The notes below the pieces were generated by a model. It did no database searches. It was not told the origin of the DNA and worked only from the letters and a program-made list of their open reading frames with translations. DNA of 64,000 bases, taken from the NCBI RefSeq assembly GCF_013408535.1, contig NZ_JACBZA010000001.1, positions 2,502,850-2,566,849 of the forward strand, given 5' to 3'. Below, one piece after another: positions 1 through 7,179 of this stretch. The position numbers were made by a program, and so were the translations under genes. Positions within the stretch are counted from its first letter, which is position 1. The number at the start of each line of letters is the position of its first letter. The stretch is from Actinopolymorpha cephalotaxi (GTDB lineage: Bacteria > Actinomycetota > Actinomycetes > Propionibacteriales > Actinopolymorphaceae).

Positions 1-574
1 TCGCCGCCAGCGCGCGCCAGCGCTCCTCGGTGAACGTCGAGTTGGGAAACGAGGCCAGCCCCACCGCGACCCGATCCTGCACGATCCGATCGTCAACATG
101 ATCCGCGTCGAGCACTTCGATCCGGAGGCCACAGTCCTCCACCGGCGTGGCCAGGTCGCGACGTAGCGGTGTCCACGGCTCGTCGGCGGCCCAGCCGCCG
201 TGGTGCAGGAGTTTTCGGAACGCGGCACCAAACCGGGCCTCGACGGACCCACCACCGGCCGGCAGCACGCCACGCCCCGGGTCCGACAGATCGGCCAGAA
301 GTTGCGCGGCGAGCGCCTCGTCGTGGTCGACACTCGGCGCGACGGCCATCCGGATCAGCCCGTCCTCGCCGTCCATCATGCCCGCGGCCAGTAACTGCCC
401 GTCACGGTGCCACACGCGAACCTTCTCGGCCAGCGCCTGCGCGCCGAACCTCCAGGCCCAGCCGAGGTCACCGGAATGCAGCTGGACCGGCGCGCCTTCG
501 GTCTGCCAGCGCGCCACTTCCTCGACGATCTCGTCCAGCGTGGCGGGCGTCGCGGACTGCAGGGTGATCGACAT
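1..574 (-). CDS. GNAT-like N-acetyltransferase, partial (runs off left edge)
   Basis: An open minus-strand frame starts at ATG 574-572 and is stop-free to the window edge, giving at least 191 residues. It begins MSITLQSATPATLDEIVEEV and then shows an alternating strand/helix pattern (WAWRFGAQALAEKVRVWHRDG, a few residues of each) with a DGEDGLIRMAVAPS stretch, typical of the GNAT-like domains in actinobacterial acetyltransferases of more than 250 residues. The acetyl-CoA loop is expected in the missing C-terminal part, so the catalytic assignment is inference. Codon use is typical of the window. The ribosome binding site is weak (GGAT about 7 bases upstream). It could be another alpha/beta protein; its substrate cannot be guessed. 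Confidence 0.6.
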   Translation of the reverse strand, partial: MSITLQSATPATLDEIVEEVARWQTEGAPVQLHSGDLGWAWRFGAQALAEKVRVWHRDGQLLAAGMMDGEDGLIRMAVAPSVDHDEALAAQLLADLSDPGRGVLPAGGGSVEARFGAAFRKLLHHGGWAADEPWTPLRRDLATPVEDCGLRIEVLDADHVDDRIVQDRVAVGLASFPNSTFTEERWRALAA

Positions 575-924
575 GCGCCGATCCAACCCGACATCACAGC
601 CCGAAGCCACCGGGTTTTCGAACCTGCCCGCCGGTTGACAACCCGGCCTTGACAGCGGGGCGCCACGTCGGCCCCGAGCCCGGAGGTCCACGTCGTGTAA
701 TGCAGACATCGGGGACCCGAGGAGGGCACACCTCTCCCCCGCGTCGACGGTGCGCAACGACGATCAAATGTGGCGCACTCCCGCACCGGAAGGATGGGCA
801 TGCCGGCAGCCACCCCCGAAGCCGAACGAAACTCACGAGGCGTTGTCGAATCCGCCGTGGGTCGTTCGTCGCAGAAGTGCGTCGCCTTCCACCACAGGCG
901 CCAGGACCACTGAGGTGAGGAACC
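575..924. other. No gene recognised
   Basis: About 350 bases between the left acetyltransferase and the next small open frame. Several overlapping open frames exist on both strands, but none has a ribosome binding site with a protein-like translation. I see no terminator hairpin and no clear promoter: a TTGACA at 648-653 has no -10 box at a suitable distance. Confidence 0.4.
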
Positions 925-1251
925 ATTTTCAGCACACGGTTGACCCCGGACCTGATCGAGGCGGAGAAGGCCTACCGGCTGGAGCGAGCCAGGCGTTCGT
1001 TCCGGCCAGTGGGCCGATCCGCGCACCGCCGGGTACGCGCCGAGCGCCGTTCTCCCGCCACGGGAGCCGCGGCGAAGGCGAATCCGCCGCCGGATAACGT
1101 CGCTGTCGAAGGGCTCACGACCGGCCCGCCGCCGGTGCGTACCAGAGGGTTCCTGAAAGTACTCCTGGACGTGGTGTCGGATCGGGGCCGAGGCGTTCGT
1201 AGCAAGGGTGAACGGCCGCTCACGACGGGCGCCCAGGACCAGAGGAGATGA
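925..1251 (+). CDS. Hypothetical small protein with possible ATT start
   Basis: The frame reads ATT-TTC-AGC-ACA-CGG from 925 and continues LTPDLIEAEKAYRLERARR, a charged helix of the kind seen at the start of small conserved actinobacterial proteins. A purine-rich GAGGTGAGG (912-920) sits just upstream. A true ATG would need one base change (ATT to ATG), so this is either a rare ATT start or a start-codon mutation; the alternative is TTG at 940, which has no ribosome binding site. Only about the first 50 residues look protein-like. The C-terminal half is arginine-rich and may be a read-through of non-coding sequence. The frame ends TGA at 1249-1251. Function unknown. Confidence 0.3.
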   Translation: MFSTRLTPDLIEAEKAYRLERARRSFRPVGRSAHRRVRAERRSPATGAAAKANPPPDNVAVEGLTTGPPPVRTRGFLKVLLDVVSDRGRGVRSKGERPLTTGAQDQRR

Positions 1252-1256
1252 TCGGC

Positions 1257-1580
1257 ATGCAGTACCTCGTCTCGGTGATCGACGACCGGACCGGCTCCGC
1301 CGACTCCGACGAGATGGCGGCCATCGACGAGTTCAACGACGGGCTCCGCGCCGGGGGCCACTGGGTCTTCGCCGGCGGCCTCGCCTCCCCCAGCGCCGCG
1401 ACCGTCATCGACAACCGCGGTGAGGAGACGCTGTTCACCGACGGGCCCTTCCTGGAGTCCAAGGAGCACCTCGCCGGCTTCTGGGTCATGGAGGCCGCGG
1501 ACCTCGACGTGGCACTGAAGCTCGCGGCCGCAGGGTCGAAGGCCTGCAAGCGGAAGGTCGAGGTCCGGCCGTTCCTGTGA
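1257..1580 (+). CDS. YCII/DGPF-domain protein (partner of ECF42 sigma factor)
   Basis: A 107-residue YCII-superfamily protein starting MQYLVSVIDDRTG. The diagnostic TDGPF is at about residues 61-65, followed by the glycine-rich LAGFWVMEA core. I chose ATG 1257 over ATG 1248 because AGGAG at 1243-1247 gives a nine-base spacing to 1257 and none to 1248. The TGA stop overlaps the GTG start of the following sigma factor (GTGA), so the two are translationally coupled. DGPF proteins are the known genomic partners of ECF42 sigma factors; their biochemical role is unclear. It is not a catalytic enzyme that can be named from sequence. Confidence 0.88.
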   Translation: MQYLVSVIDDRTGSADSDEMAAIDEFNDGLRAGGHWVFAGGLASPSAATVIDNRGEETLFTDGPFLESKEHLAGFWVMEAADLDVALKLAAAGSKACKRKVEVRPFL

Positions 1581-2845
1581 GTCCCGTAAGCCCTGTGAGT
1601 CCTGTGAGTTCTGTGAACGAGGCCGACGTACAGCAGGCGATCACCCGGGCCCACCACGAGGAGTGGGCGCGGGTGGTCGCCTCCCTGACCCGCCGTTTCG
1701 GTGACCTCGACATCGCCGAGGACGCGGCCGCCGAGGCGTTCGCCACCGCCGTCGAGCGGTGGCCCGCCGACGGCGTTCCTCCCAACCCCGGCGCCTGGCT
1801 GACCACCACAGCCAACCGCAAGGCCATCGACCGGCTCCGGCGGGAGAACAAGCGCGACGACAAGCACCGGGAGGCTCAGATGTTGTCCGACGACGACCCG
1901 CCCGAGCCTGTCGGTGTCATCGACGACGAGCGGCTCCGGCTGGTCTTCACCTGCTGCCACCCCGCGCTGGCGATGGAGACCCGGGTCGCGCTGACGCTGC
2001 GCATGGTCGGCGGGCTGACCGTGCCCGAGATCGCCCGGGCCTTCCTGGTGCAGGAGGCCGCGATGGGGCAGCGGATCACTCGCGCGAAGGCCAAGATCAA
2101 GGCCGCTCGTATCCCCTACCGCGTGCCGTCCGCGGAGGACCTCCCGGCCCGGGTGTCCGGCGTACTCGCCGTGCTCTTCCTGGTGTTCAACGAGGGTTAC
2201 CTTGCGACCGGCCCCGGCTCCGATCCCGTACGCCACGAGCTGACCGCGGAGGCGATCCGGCTCACCCGCCTGATCCGTGCCCTCCTGCCCGACGACGGCG
2301 AGGTGGCCGGGTTGCTGGCGCTGATGCTCCTCACCGAGGCGCGCCGTACCGCACGGGTCTCCGCGACCGGCGAACTCGTCTCGTTGGACGAACAGGACCG
2401 CGGGGCGTGGAACGCCGCGCTCATCGCGGAGGGGCATCGGCTGGTACGCGAGCGGCTGGAGTCGGGGGTGCCTCCTGGTCGCTACCAGATCCTCGCGGCG
2501 ATCAACGCCGTACACACTTTCGCCAGGGACGCCCGTGACACCGACTGGTCGCAGGTCGTCGCCCTCTACGACCAGCTGGTACGCCTGGACCGCTCCCCGA
2601 TCGTCGCGCTCAACCGGGCGGTCGCGGTGGCAGAGCTCGACGGCCCCGAGGTGGCGCTGGCGTCGGTGGACCGGCTCGAGGACAGCCTGTCCGGCTACCA
2701 CGCCTTCCACGCGACCCGCGCGGACCTGCTGCGCCGGCTGGGCCGCAGCAGGGACTCACGCGCGGCGTACGAAAGGGCCATCGAGCTGACCGGAAACTCA
2801 GCCGAGATCGCCTACCTGACAAGGCGTCGCGACCAACTGGGGTAG
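1577..2845 (+). CDS. ECF42-type RNA polymerase sigma factor with C-terminal extension
   Basis: A 422-residue sigma factor. Sigma region 2 lies near residues 20-80 (GDLDIAEDAAAEAF, then PGAWLTTTANRKAIDRLRRE) and region 4 near 115-180 (LTLRMVGGLTVPEIARAF). A long helical C-terminal extension (about 190-422) resembles the TPR-like domain of ECF42/COG4941 proteins; ordinary ECF factors are about 180-200 residues. No anti-sigma gene is adjacent, which fits ECF42. The start is ambiguous: in-frame GTG codons at 1577, 1595, 1604 and 1613 encode a repetitive SPVSPVSPVSSV leader, and I use 1577 because it overlaps the upstream stop. It directs transcription of unknown targets, possibly its own DGPF operon. 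Confidence 0.9.
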   Translation: MSPVSPVSPVSSVNEADVQQAITRAHHEEWARVVASLTRRFGDLDIAEDAAAEAFATAVERWPADGVPPNPGAWLTTTANRKAIDRLRRENKRDDKHREAQMLSDDDPPEPVGVIDDERLRLVFTCCHPALAMETRVALTLRMVGGLTVPEIARAFLVQEAAMGQRITRAKAKIKAARIPYRVPSAEDLPARVSGVLAVLFLVFNEGYLATGPGSDPVRHELTAEAIRLTRLIRALLPDDGEVAGLLALMLLTEARRTARVSATGELVSLDEQDRGAWNAALIAEGHRLVRERLESGVPPGRYQILAAINAVHTFARDARDTDWSQVVALYDQLVRLDRSPIVALNRAVAVAELDGPEVALASVDRLEDSLSGYHAFHATRADLLRRLGRSRDSRAAYERAIELTGNSAEIAYLTRRRDQLG

Positions 2846-2986
2846 GGCCGGGACCGCGCAGAACCCGCCTGCGCCAGAACGCACGTGCACAGGGCTGCGG
2901 CCGCCCATCCGGTGCGAGAAGGACCGCAGCGGCAAGTCCGCACGGAAGTACGACGGACCGTCCGCCTCCTACCTCTACGACCGTAG

Positions 2987-3310
2987 ATTCTCACCGGGCC
3001 CGGCGGCACGCTGCGGCTGGGCCCGCTGCATTCCAAGAACCAGGAGGATTTCTTCGGCAAGGACGAGATCTCGATCCACGTCGAGGGCCAGAAGATCGGT
3101 GGGCCGATCGGCATCAAGCAGGGCCAGCGCAAGCGGATCAACAAGACTTTCCAGTTCACCGGCAACGCCCGGATCAAGCTGTACGAGAAGGACTCTCCCG
3201 ACCGCGACGACTACCTCGGCCAGCGCAAACTCAAGCCGGGCAAGGACAAGGGCATCCTCTCGTTCAAACGCAGTGGCGTCCACTACCGGCTCAGCTACTC
3301 GGTGCGCTGA
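2987..3310 (+). pseudogene. Remnant of a C2-like beta-sandwich protein, no start codon
   Basis: The plus frame ending TGA 3308-3310 reads as a convincing protein of about 107 residues: short alternating strands, a GPIGIKQGQRKRIN segment, a FTGNARIKLYEKD strand and a DRDDYLGQ acidic loop, like a small C2-type calcium-binding fold. The frame is closed upstream by TAG at 2984-2986 and contains no ATG, GTG or TTG codon except near the very end. The only conceivable starts are ATT 2987 or internal CTG codons, and there is no ribosome binding site. The preceding bases are stop-free in another frame (2916-2990), so a frameshift may have separated the N-terminus. I read it as a decayed gene; the fold is inference. 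Confidence 0.55.
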
Positions 3311-3354
3311 GCCCTCGTCCGGCTACAGATCTGTCGCCGGGCCGGCACCGTCGA

Positions 3355-3825
3355 TCAGGTGACGGCCCGGCGATAGACCTGCCGGGAGCCGCCTTCCGGG
3401 CCTGGATCGGCGGCCTCGGCCGGAGTGAAACCCAACGCCTCATAGAAGACGCGGGCGCCGCTGGCGACCGCGCCCGGATGGTCGGCCCCGAACGTGACCA
3501 CCTCGATGCTGCCCGGCCCCTGCACGAACCTGCGGGTCGCGGCCGCCATCAGCGCACGGCCGACGCCCATCCCGCGTGCTCTCTGCGACACGACGAGCCA
3601 GTGGACGTGGTACGTCGGCGGCGTCGCACCGAAGAGCAGGCCGCCGAGGAGATCCAGCCCCGAATCCGAGTCGAGTGCGACGAGCGCAGCCGACTGGCGG
3701 ATGTGCTCGTCCACCGCACGGTGGAATCCGGGGTTGTCGACCATCGGCCCGAACCACTGCTCGACCTGTGCTGCCAAGCCGAGGAGGCCAGGAAAGTCCT
3801 GCTCCCGCGCCAGTCTGACGATCAC
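3355..3825 (-). CDS. GNAT family N-acetyltransferase
   Basis: A 156-residue GNAT protein starting GTG 3825 (MIVRLAREQDFPGLL). The acetyl-CoA pyrophosphate-binding loop RARGMGVGR is at residues 82-90, followed by its helix, and the C-terminal ARVFYEALGF strand/helix is at 124-133. The length matches a single GNAT domain. The longer frame upstream to 4089 is low-complexity and not protein-like, so it is excluded. It is convergent with the C2-like remnant and about 160 bases downstream of the carboxymuconolactone-decarboxylase-like gene, probably a separate unit. It transfers acetyl from acetyl-CoA to an unknown amine. Confidence 0.88.
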   Translation of the reverse strand: MIVRLAREQDFPGLLGLAAQVEQWFGPMVDNPGFHRAVDEHIRQSAALVALDSDSGLDLLGGLLFGATPPTYHVHWLVVSQRARGMGVGRALMAAATRRFVQGPGSIEVVTFGADHPGAVASGARVFYEALGFTPAEAADPGPEGGSRQVYRRAVT

Positions 3826-3986
3826 CCCGTCAGTCTGGCAGACAGGCCGCCGTCGAGGATGATGCGTACGTTGCCGTTCCAGTGAATTCGGAAGGCCGGA
3901 CTTCTCCGTGCCGGCCCGGCACGACTCACCTGAACCGTGCCGGGCCGCTTCGGCCCCCGGCTCCCCGCCGATCAACTCCCCGTCGA

Positions 3987-4472
3987 TCAGCTCGTCGCCG
4001 CGGCGAACATCCCGGGTTCGTACGAGCCGCCCTGCTGGTGCAGGATGACGGCCATCCGGTTGGCCGCGTTGATCAGAGCCACCAGGCATACCAGCGCGGC
4101 GACCTGGTCGTCGTCGTAGTGCTTACGTACCAGAGCCCAGGTCTCGTCGGACACACCCTGGTAGGCGTCCGCGAGCCGGGTGCCCTCCTCGGCGAATGCC
4201 AGCGCGGCCTGTTCGGCATCGGTGAACACCGTGGACTCCCGCCACGCCGCCACCAGGTGAAGCCGGACCGCGGTCTCGCCCGCTGCCGCGGCCTCCTTGG
4301 TGTGCATGTCGATGCACCAGCCGCAGCCGTTGATCTGGCTGGCACGCAGCGACACCAACTCCTGCGTGGCCTTGGGCAGGGGCGACTTCTCGATGAACAT
4401 GCCGGCGTTGGCGAACCGCTTGGCGAACCCGGCGCCGATTTCGTTCTCGAACAGGTTCAGACGTGGTTCCAT
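3987..4472 (-). CDS. Carboxymuconolactone decarboxylase / AhpD-like protein
   Basis: A 161-residue all-helical protein of the CMD/AhpD family. The redox-type CGWC motif is at residues 50-53, followed by H57 (CIDMH), the pattern of alkylhydroperoxidase-like members rather than true decarboxylases. ATG 4472 follows a GAGGACGAAGT purine stretch. It lies on the same strand as, and 146 bases after, the SDR gene. CMD proteins are one of the defining genomic partners of ECF41 sigma factors, and an ECF41 gene is divergent here, so I infer it belongs to that regulon. Likely role: thiol-dependent peroxide or small-molecule redox chemistry; the substrate is unknown. Confidence 0.9.
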   Translation of the reverse strand: MEPRLNLFENEIGAGFAKRFANAGMFIEKSPLPKATQELVSLRASQINGCGWCIDMHTKEAAAAGETAVRLHLVAAWRESTVFTDAEQAALAFAEEGTRLADAYQGVSDETWALVRKHYDDDQVAALVCLVALINAANRMAVILHQQGGSYEPGMFAAATS

Positions 4473-4618
4473 CACTTCGTCCTCACTCGCGGTGGTGGGT
4501 GCTGCGTACTGGACGACCACAAGACGCCGGCGGACCAGGGTGTGTGACGGGCGCAGTCGCGTGACGTACGCCACCAGACCGCGACCGCCACCATCCGGCG
4601 GGCCCGAGCGTGGGCCGG

Positions 4619-5386
4619 CTACCAGGGCAACGGCCCGTCCTGGTTGAAGAAACCGCCGGTGGGCCCGTCCGGTCCGAGCGTCGCCAGCCGGACCACGACC
4701 GCGGCTCCCTGCGCCGGGGTGAGGAATCCCCTGTGGTTGTTGATGTCGGTGTCGACATAGCCGGGGTCGGCGATGTTGACGAGAACGCCGTCCTTGCGCA
4801 GTTCGTTGGCGTACTGCACGGTGAGCGCGTTCAGCGCGGTCTTGGAGGGGGCGTACGCGGCCGAGGCCGGCAGCCCGGCCAGCGGGCCGAACGGGTCGCC
4901 GGCGATGGTCAGCGACGCGACTCCGCTGCTGAGGTTGACGATCCGCGGTGCCGGTGAGCGCCGCAGCAGCGGGAGCATCGCGTTGGTCACCGTGATCACG
5001 CCGAAGACGTTGGTCTCGAACACCGCACGGACCATGTCCAGGTGGACGGTGCTCGGAATCTGGTCGACGGCGTCCTCTGGCGACACCTGCCCGGAGCCGG
5101 TGATGCCGGCGTTGTTGACCAGGACGTCGAGGTGGCCGAAGCGCTCCTCGATCCACCTCGCCGCCTCCCCCACGCCGGCCGGGTCGGTGACGTCCAAGGC
5201 CACCGCGTACGCGTCGCCACCCGCGTGGCGCAGGGCCGCGGCGGCCTCTTCGCCGCGCTGCCGGTCCCTGGCACCGATCAGGACCGCCATCCCCAGCGTG
5301 GCGAGGTGTTCGGCGATCGCGCGGCCGATTCCCTTGTTCGCACCGGTGACGAGGGCGACCAACTGGTGTGTGCTGTGCTCGTTCAT
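4619..5386 (-). CDS. SDR family oxidoreductase (ECF41-associated)
   Basis: A 255-residue classical short-chain dehydrogenase/reductase. The cofactor loop TGANKGIG is at 14-21, the adenine-binding Asp at about 65, NNAG at 91-94, catalytic Ser near 153-154, and the YxxxK pair Y178/K182. ATG 5386 is preceded by GGAGAGCTGTC, a good ribosome binding site. An arginine pair after the second strand (GARDRQR) suggests NADPH preference. It is transcribed divergently from the ECF41 sigma factor and precedes the CMD gene; oxidoreductases are standard ECF41 targets. The substrate is not predictable. Confidence 0.93.
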   Translation of the reverse strand: MNEHSTHQLVALVTGANKGIGRAIAEHLATLGMAVLIGARDRQRGEEAAAALRHAGGDAYAVALDVTDPAGVGEAARWIEERFGHLDVLVNNAGITGSGQVSPEDAVDQIPSTVHLDMVRAVFETNVFGVITVTNAMLPLLRRSPAPRIVNLSSGVASLTIAGDPFGPLAGLPASAAYAPSKTALNALTVQYANELRKDGVLVNIADPGYVDTDINNHRGFLTPAQGAAVVVRLATLGPDGPTGGFFNQDGPLPW

Positions 5387-5427
5387 GACAGCTCTCCGGA
5401 GTTCGATGAGTGAGTGCTGTCCCCTAG

Positions 5428-5454
5428 GTCGCGCCGACCGGGCCGTTTGTGACA
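5428..5454 (-). promoter_or_regulatory. ECF41-type promoter candidate for the SDR-CMD unit
   Basis: On the minus strand TGTCACA (5454-5448) is followed after exactly 16 bases by CGAC (5431-5428). The published ECF41 target motif is TGTCACA, 16 bases, CGTC, so this differs at one -10 base. Transcription would begin about 30-40 bases before the SDR start codon. The match is seen directly; its use by the neighbouring sigma factor is inferred. Confidence 0.6.
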
Positions 5455-5474
5455 GACGTTTCGTGGGGCGTGCC

Positions 5475-5508
5475 GTACGTCACACCCGGGCAGAAGAATG
5501 TGACGTAC
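5475..5508. repeat. 10-bp perfect inverted repeat between ECF41 gene and SDR gene
   Basis: GTACGTCACA (5475-5484) and TGTGACGTAC (5499-5508) form a perfect inverted repeat with a 14-base spacer. Each arm holds a TGTCACA-like heptamer with one mismatch (CGTCACA), one per strand. With the exact heptamers at 5448-5454 (minus) and 5524-5530 (plus), the intergenic region has four such elements, two on each strand. It may be a regulator site or additional -35 elements. Confidence 0.55.
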
Positions 5509-5523
5509 CTCACCCGACGCGGC

Positions 5524-5553
5524 TGTCACAGGACGCCGACGACCGGCATCGTG
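5524..5553 (+). promoter_or_regulatory. TGTCACA element upstream of the ECF41 gene
   Basis: An exact TGTCACA heptamer at 5524-5530, followed by CGTG at 5550-5553. The spacing is 19 bases, three more than the published ECF41 promoter, so autoregulation is possible but weaker than the minus-strand match. Confidence 0.35.
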
Positions 5554-5595
5554 TGGGGAGACGTGTCAGACCTGTCCTGGTCGGCAGCGGCCGGG

Positions 5596-5619
5596 CAGAC
5601 GGACAGACGGACAGACGGA
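5596..5619 (+). repeat. Three tandem copies of CAGACGGA in the sigma factor leader
   Basis: CAGACGGA is repeated three times without change, ending 27 bases before the ECF41 start codon and just before the GAGGAG ribosome binding site. It lies in the 5' untranslated region; its function is unknown and it may be simple slippage. Confidence 0.8.
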
Positions 5620-5646
5620 CACGAACGCGAACAAGAGGAGCAGGTC

Positions 5647-6582
5647 ATGCCCGAGCGAAGGACGGATTCGCCGCCGGCAACGGATACCGGCGCCGGCGAC
5701 CGGACCGGCCGGCTCACCGAGGCCTTCGTGACCCACCGGAACCTGCTCTTCACGATCGCCTACGAGATGCTCGGCTCGGCCGCCGACGCCGAGGACGTGC
5801 TGCAGGAGACGTGGCTGCGCTGGGTGGGCGTCGACTTCGACGAGGTACGGGAGCCGCGGGCGTACCTCGTCCGGATCACCACCCGGCAGGCGCTCAACCA
5901 CCTGCGTACCCTCGGCCGCCGCAAGGAGTCCTACGTGGGCTCCTGGCTGCCCGAGCCGCTGCTGACCGCGCCGGACGTGGCCGAGGACGTCGAGTTGGCC
6001 GAGAGCGTGTCGACGGCGATGCTGCTGGTGCTGGAGACCCTGACACCGACCGAGCGTGCGGTGTTCGTGCTCCGCGAGGTGTTCGCCGTGGAGTACGACC
6101 AGATCGCCGAGGCCGTGGACAAGACGCCGGTCGCCGTCCGGCAGATCGCCCACCGTGCGCGGGCACACGTGGCCGCCCGCCGCCCCCGCGAGTCGGTGTC
6201 CGCCGCCCAGGCCCGCGGCGCGCTGGAGGCGTTCAAGCTCGCGGTCGAGACCGGTGACCTGCAGGGTCTGCTGGACCAGCTCGCGCCGAACGTCGTCGCG
6301 ATGGGCGACGGCGGCGGGATCAAGCAGGCCGTGCCGCGGCCGGTCGTCGGGGCCGAGAAGGTCGCCCGCCTGTTCGTCGGCGGTATGCGCAAGTTCGGCG
6401 CCCGGATGTCGGCCGAACTGGTGCAGATCAACGGCGGCCCGGCGCTGCTCACCCGTCTGGACGACGAGATCGACGGCATCCTGTCGGTGCGCGTCGAGGA
6501 CGGTTTGGTGACCGCGTTCTACTACGTGCGCAACCCGGAGAAGCTGTCGCGGATCCAGCAGGAGACCGCGATGAGCCGCTGA
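5647..6582 (+). CDS. sigJ: ECF41-type sigma factor (SigJ-like) with SnoaL-like C-terminal domain
   Basis: A 311-residue sigma factor. Region 2 spans about 25-90, region 4 about 125-178, and a SnoaL/NTF2-like domain about 185-300. It has the ECF41 family marks: the linker YVGSWLPEPL at 96-105, DGGG at 221-224 in the SnoaL-like part, and NPEKL at 296-300 (family NPDKL). In studied ECF41 proteins the fused C-terminal domain replaces an anti-sigma factor and modulates activity. ATG 5647 follows AAGAGGAGCAGGTC; the longer frame to 5449 is leader. It is divergent from its expected targets, an SDR and a CMD protein. The symbol sigJ follows mycobacterial usage and is approximate. Confidence 0.93.
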   Translation: MPERRTDSPPATDTGAGDRTGRLTEAFVTHRNLLFTIAYEMLGSAADAEDVLQETWLRWVGVDFDEVREPRAYLVRITTRQALNHLRTLGRRKESYVGSWLPEPLLTAPDVAEDVELAESVSTAMLLVLETLTPTERAVFVLREVFAVEYDQIAEAVDKTPVAVRQIAHRARAHVAARRPRESVSAAQARGALEAFKLAVETGDLQGLLDQLAPNVVAMGDGGGIKQAVPRPVVGAEKVARLFVGGMRKFGARMSAELVQINGGPALLTRLDDEIDGILSVRVEDGLVTAFYYVRNPEKLSRIQQETAMSR

Positions 6583-6741
6583 GCGCGCTCGGCCATGCCG
6601 AGACCGCGACCCTACGAAAGTCGGTCGCCGGGCTCGCGGTCACTCCTTTCGTCGTACGCCGAACCGACGCCCAGCCCTGCCCGCCGCTGTGCCGTCTGCC
6701 GTGGAATGGAGCCCATGACGAGCACAGAAGGGGCACCCACG

Positions 6742-7179
6742 ATGTCCGAATCCGTTTCGCGGCGTGGAACGAACAGCACTGACACCGCATCGCCCGCCGC
6801 TGCCGGCCGGGCCGCGAACATCGGCCTGTGGGTCGCGCAGGCCGTCACGGCGCTGACATTCCTGGTCGCCGCCCTGGGCAAGTTCGGCGGCGACCCGATG
6901 GTGGTGGCGACATTCGACAGGATCGGTTTCGGGGACTGGTTCCGTTACCTCATTGGCGTTCTGGAGATTCTCGGCGCGATCGCGCTGTTCGTTCCGCGGC
7001 TGGCCGGCCTGGCCGGGCTGGCGTTCGTGGCGCTCATGGTCGGGGCGGTCGTCGTGACCCTGGCGGTCGCCGGTGGAAACGTCGTACTACCGCTGGCGCT
7101 GCTCATCCTGTCCGCGGTGATCGCCTGGGGCCGGTGGCGGAGCACGACGAGCCTGTGGAACGCGCTCACCCGGCGCTGA
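6742..7179 (+). CDS. DoxX-family membrane protein
   Basis: A 145-residue protein with four hydrophobic segments (about 30-47, 65-85, 88-108 and 110-128). The first is followed by ALGKFGGDP, as in DoxX-like proteins. I chose ATG 6742 because GAAGGGG (6727-6733) lies eight bases upstream; ATG 6715 is possible but has only a close GGAG. It lies 159 bases after the ECF41 gene with no evident terminator between, so cotranscription is possible. DoxX proteins are inner-membrane proteins linked to redox or thiol stress in some bacteria; the role here is unknown. Its 3' end overlaps the convergent VOC gene by 14 bases. Confidence 0.8.
   Translation: MSESVSRRGTNSTDTASPAAAGRAANIGLWVAQAVTALTFLVAALGKFGGDPMVVATFDRIGFGDWFRYLIGVLEILGAIALFVPRLAGLAGLAFVALMVGAVVVTLAVAGGNVVLPLALLILSAVIAWGRWRSTTSLWNALTRR

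Noticed and set aside
648-704. A TTGACA box and a TAATGC box as a promoter
   Set aside because: They are about 45 bases apart, far from the usual 16-18.
1220-2710. A long minus-strand frame antisense to the ECF42 sigma factor
   Set aside because: The sigma factor has clear domains; the antisense is a codon-bias shadow.
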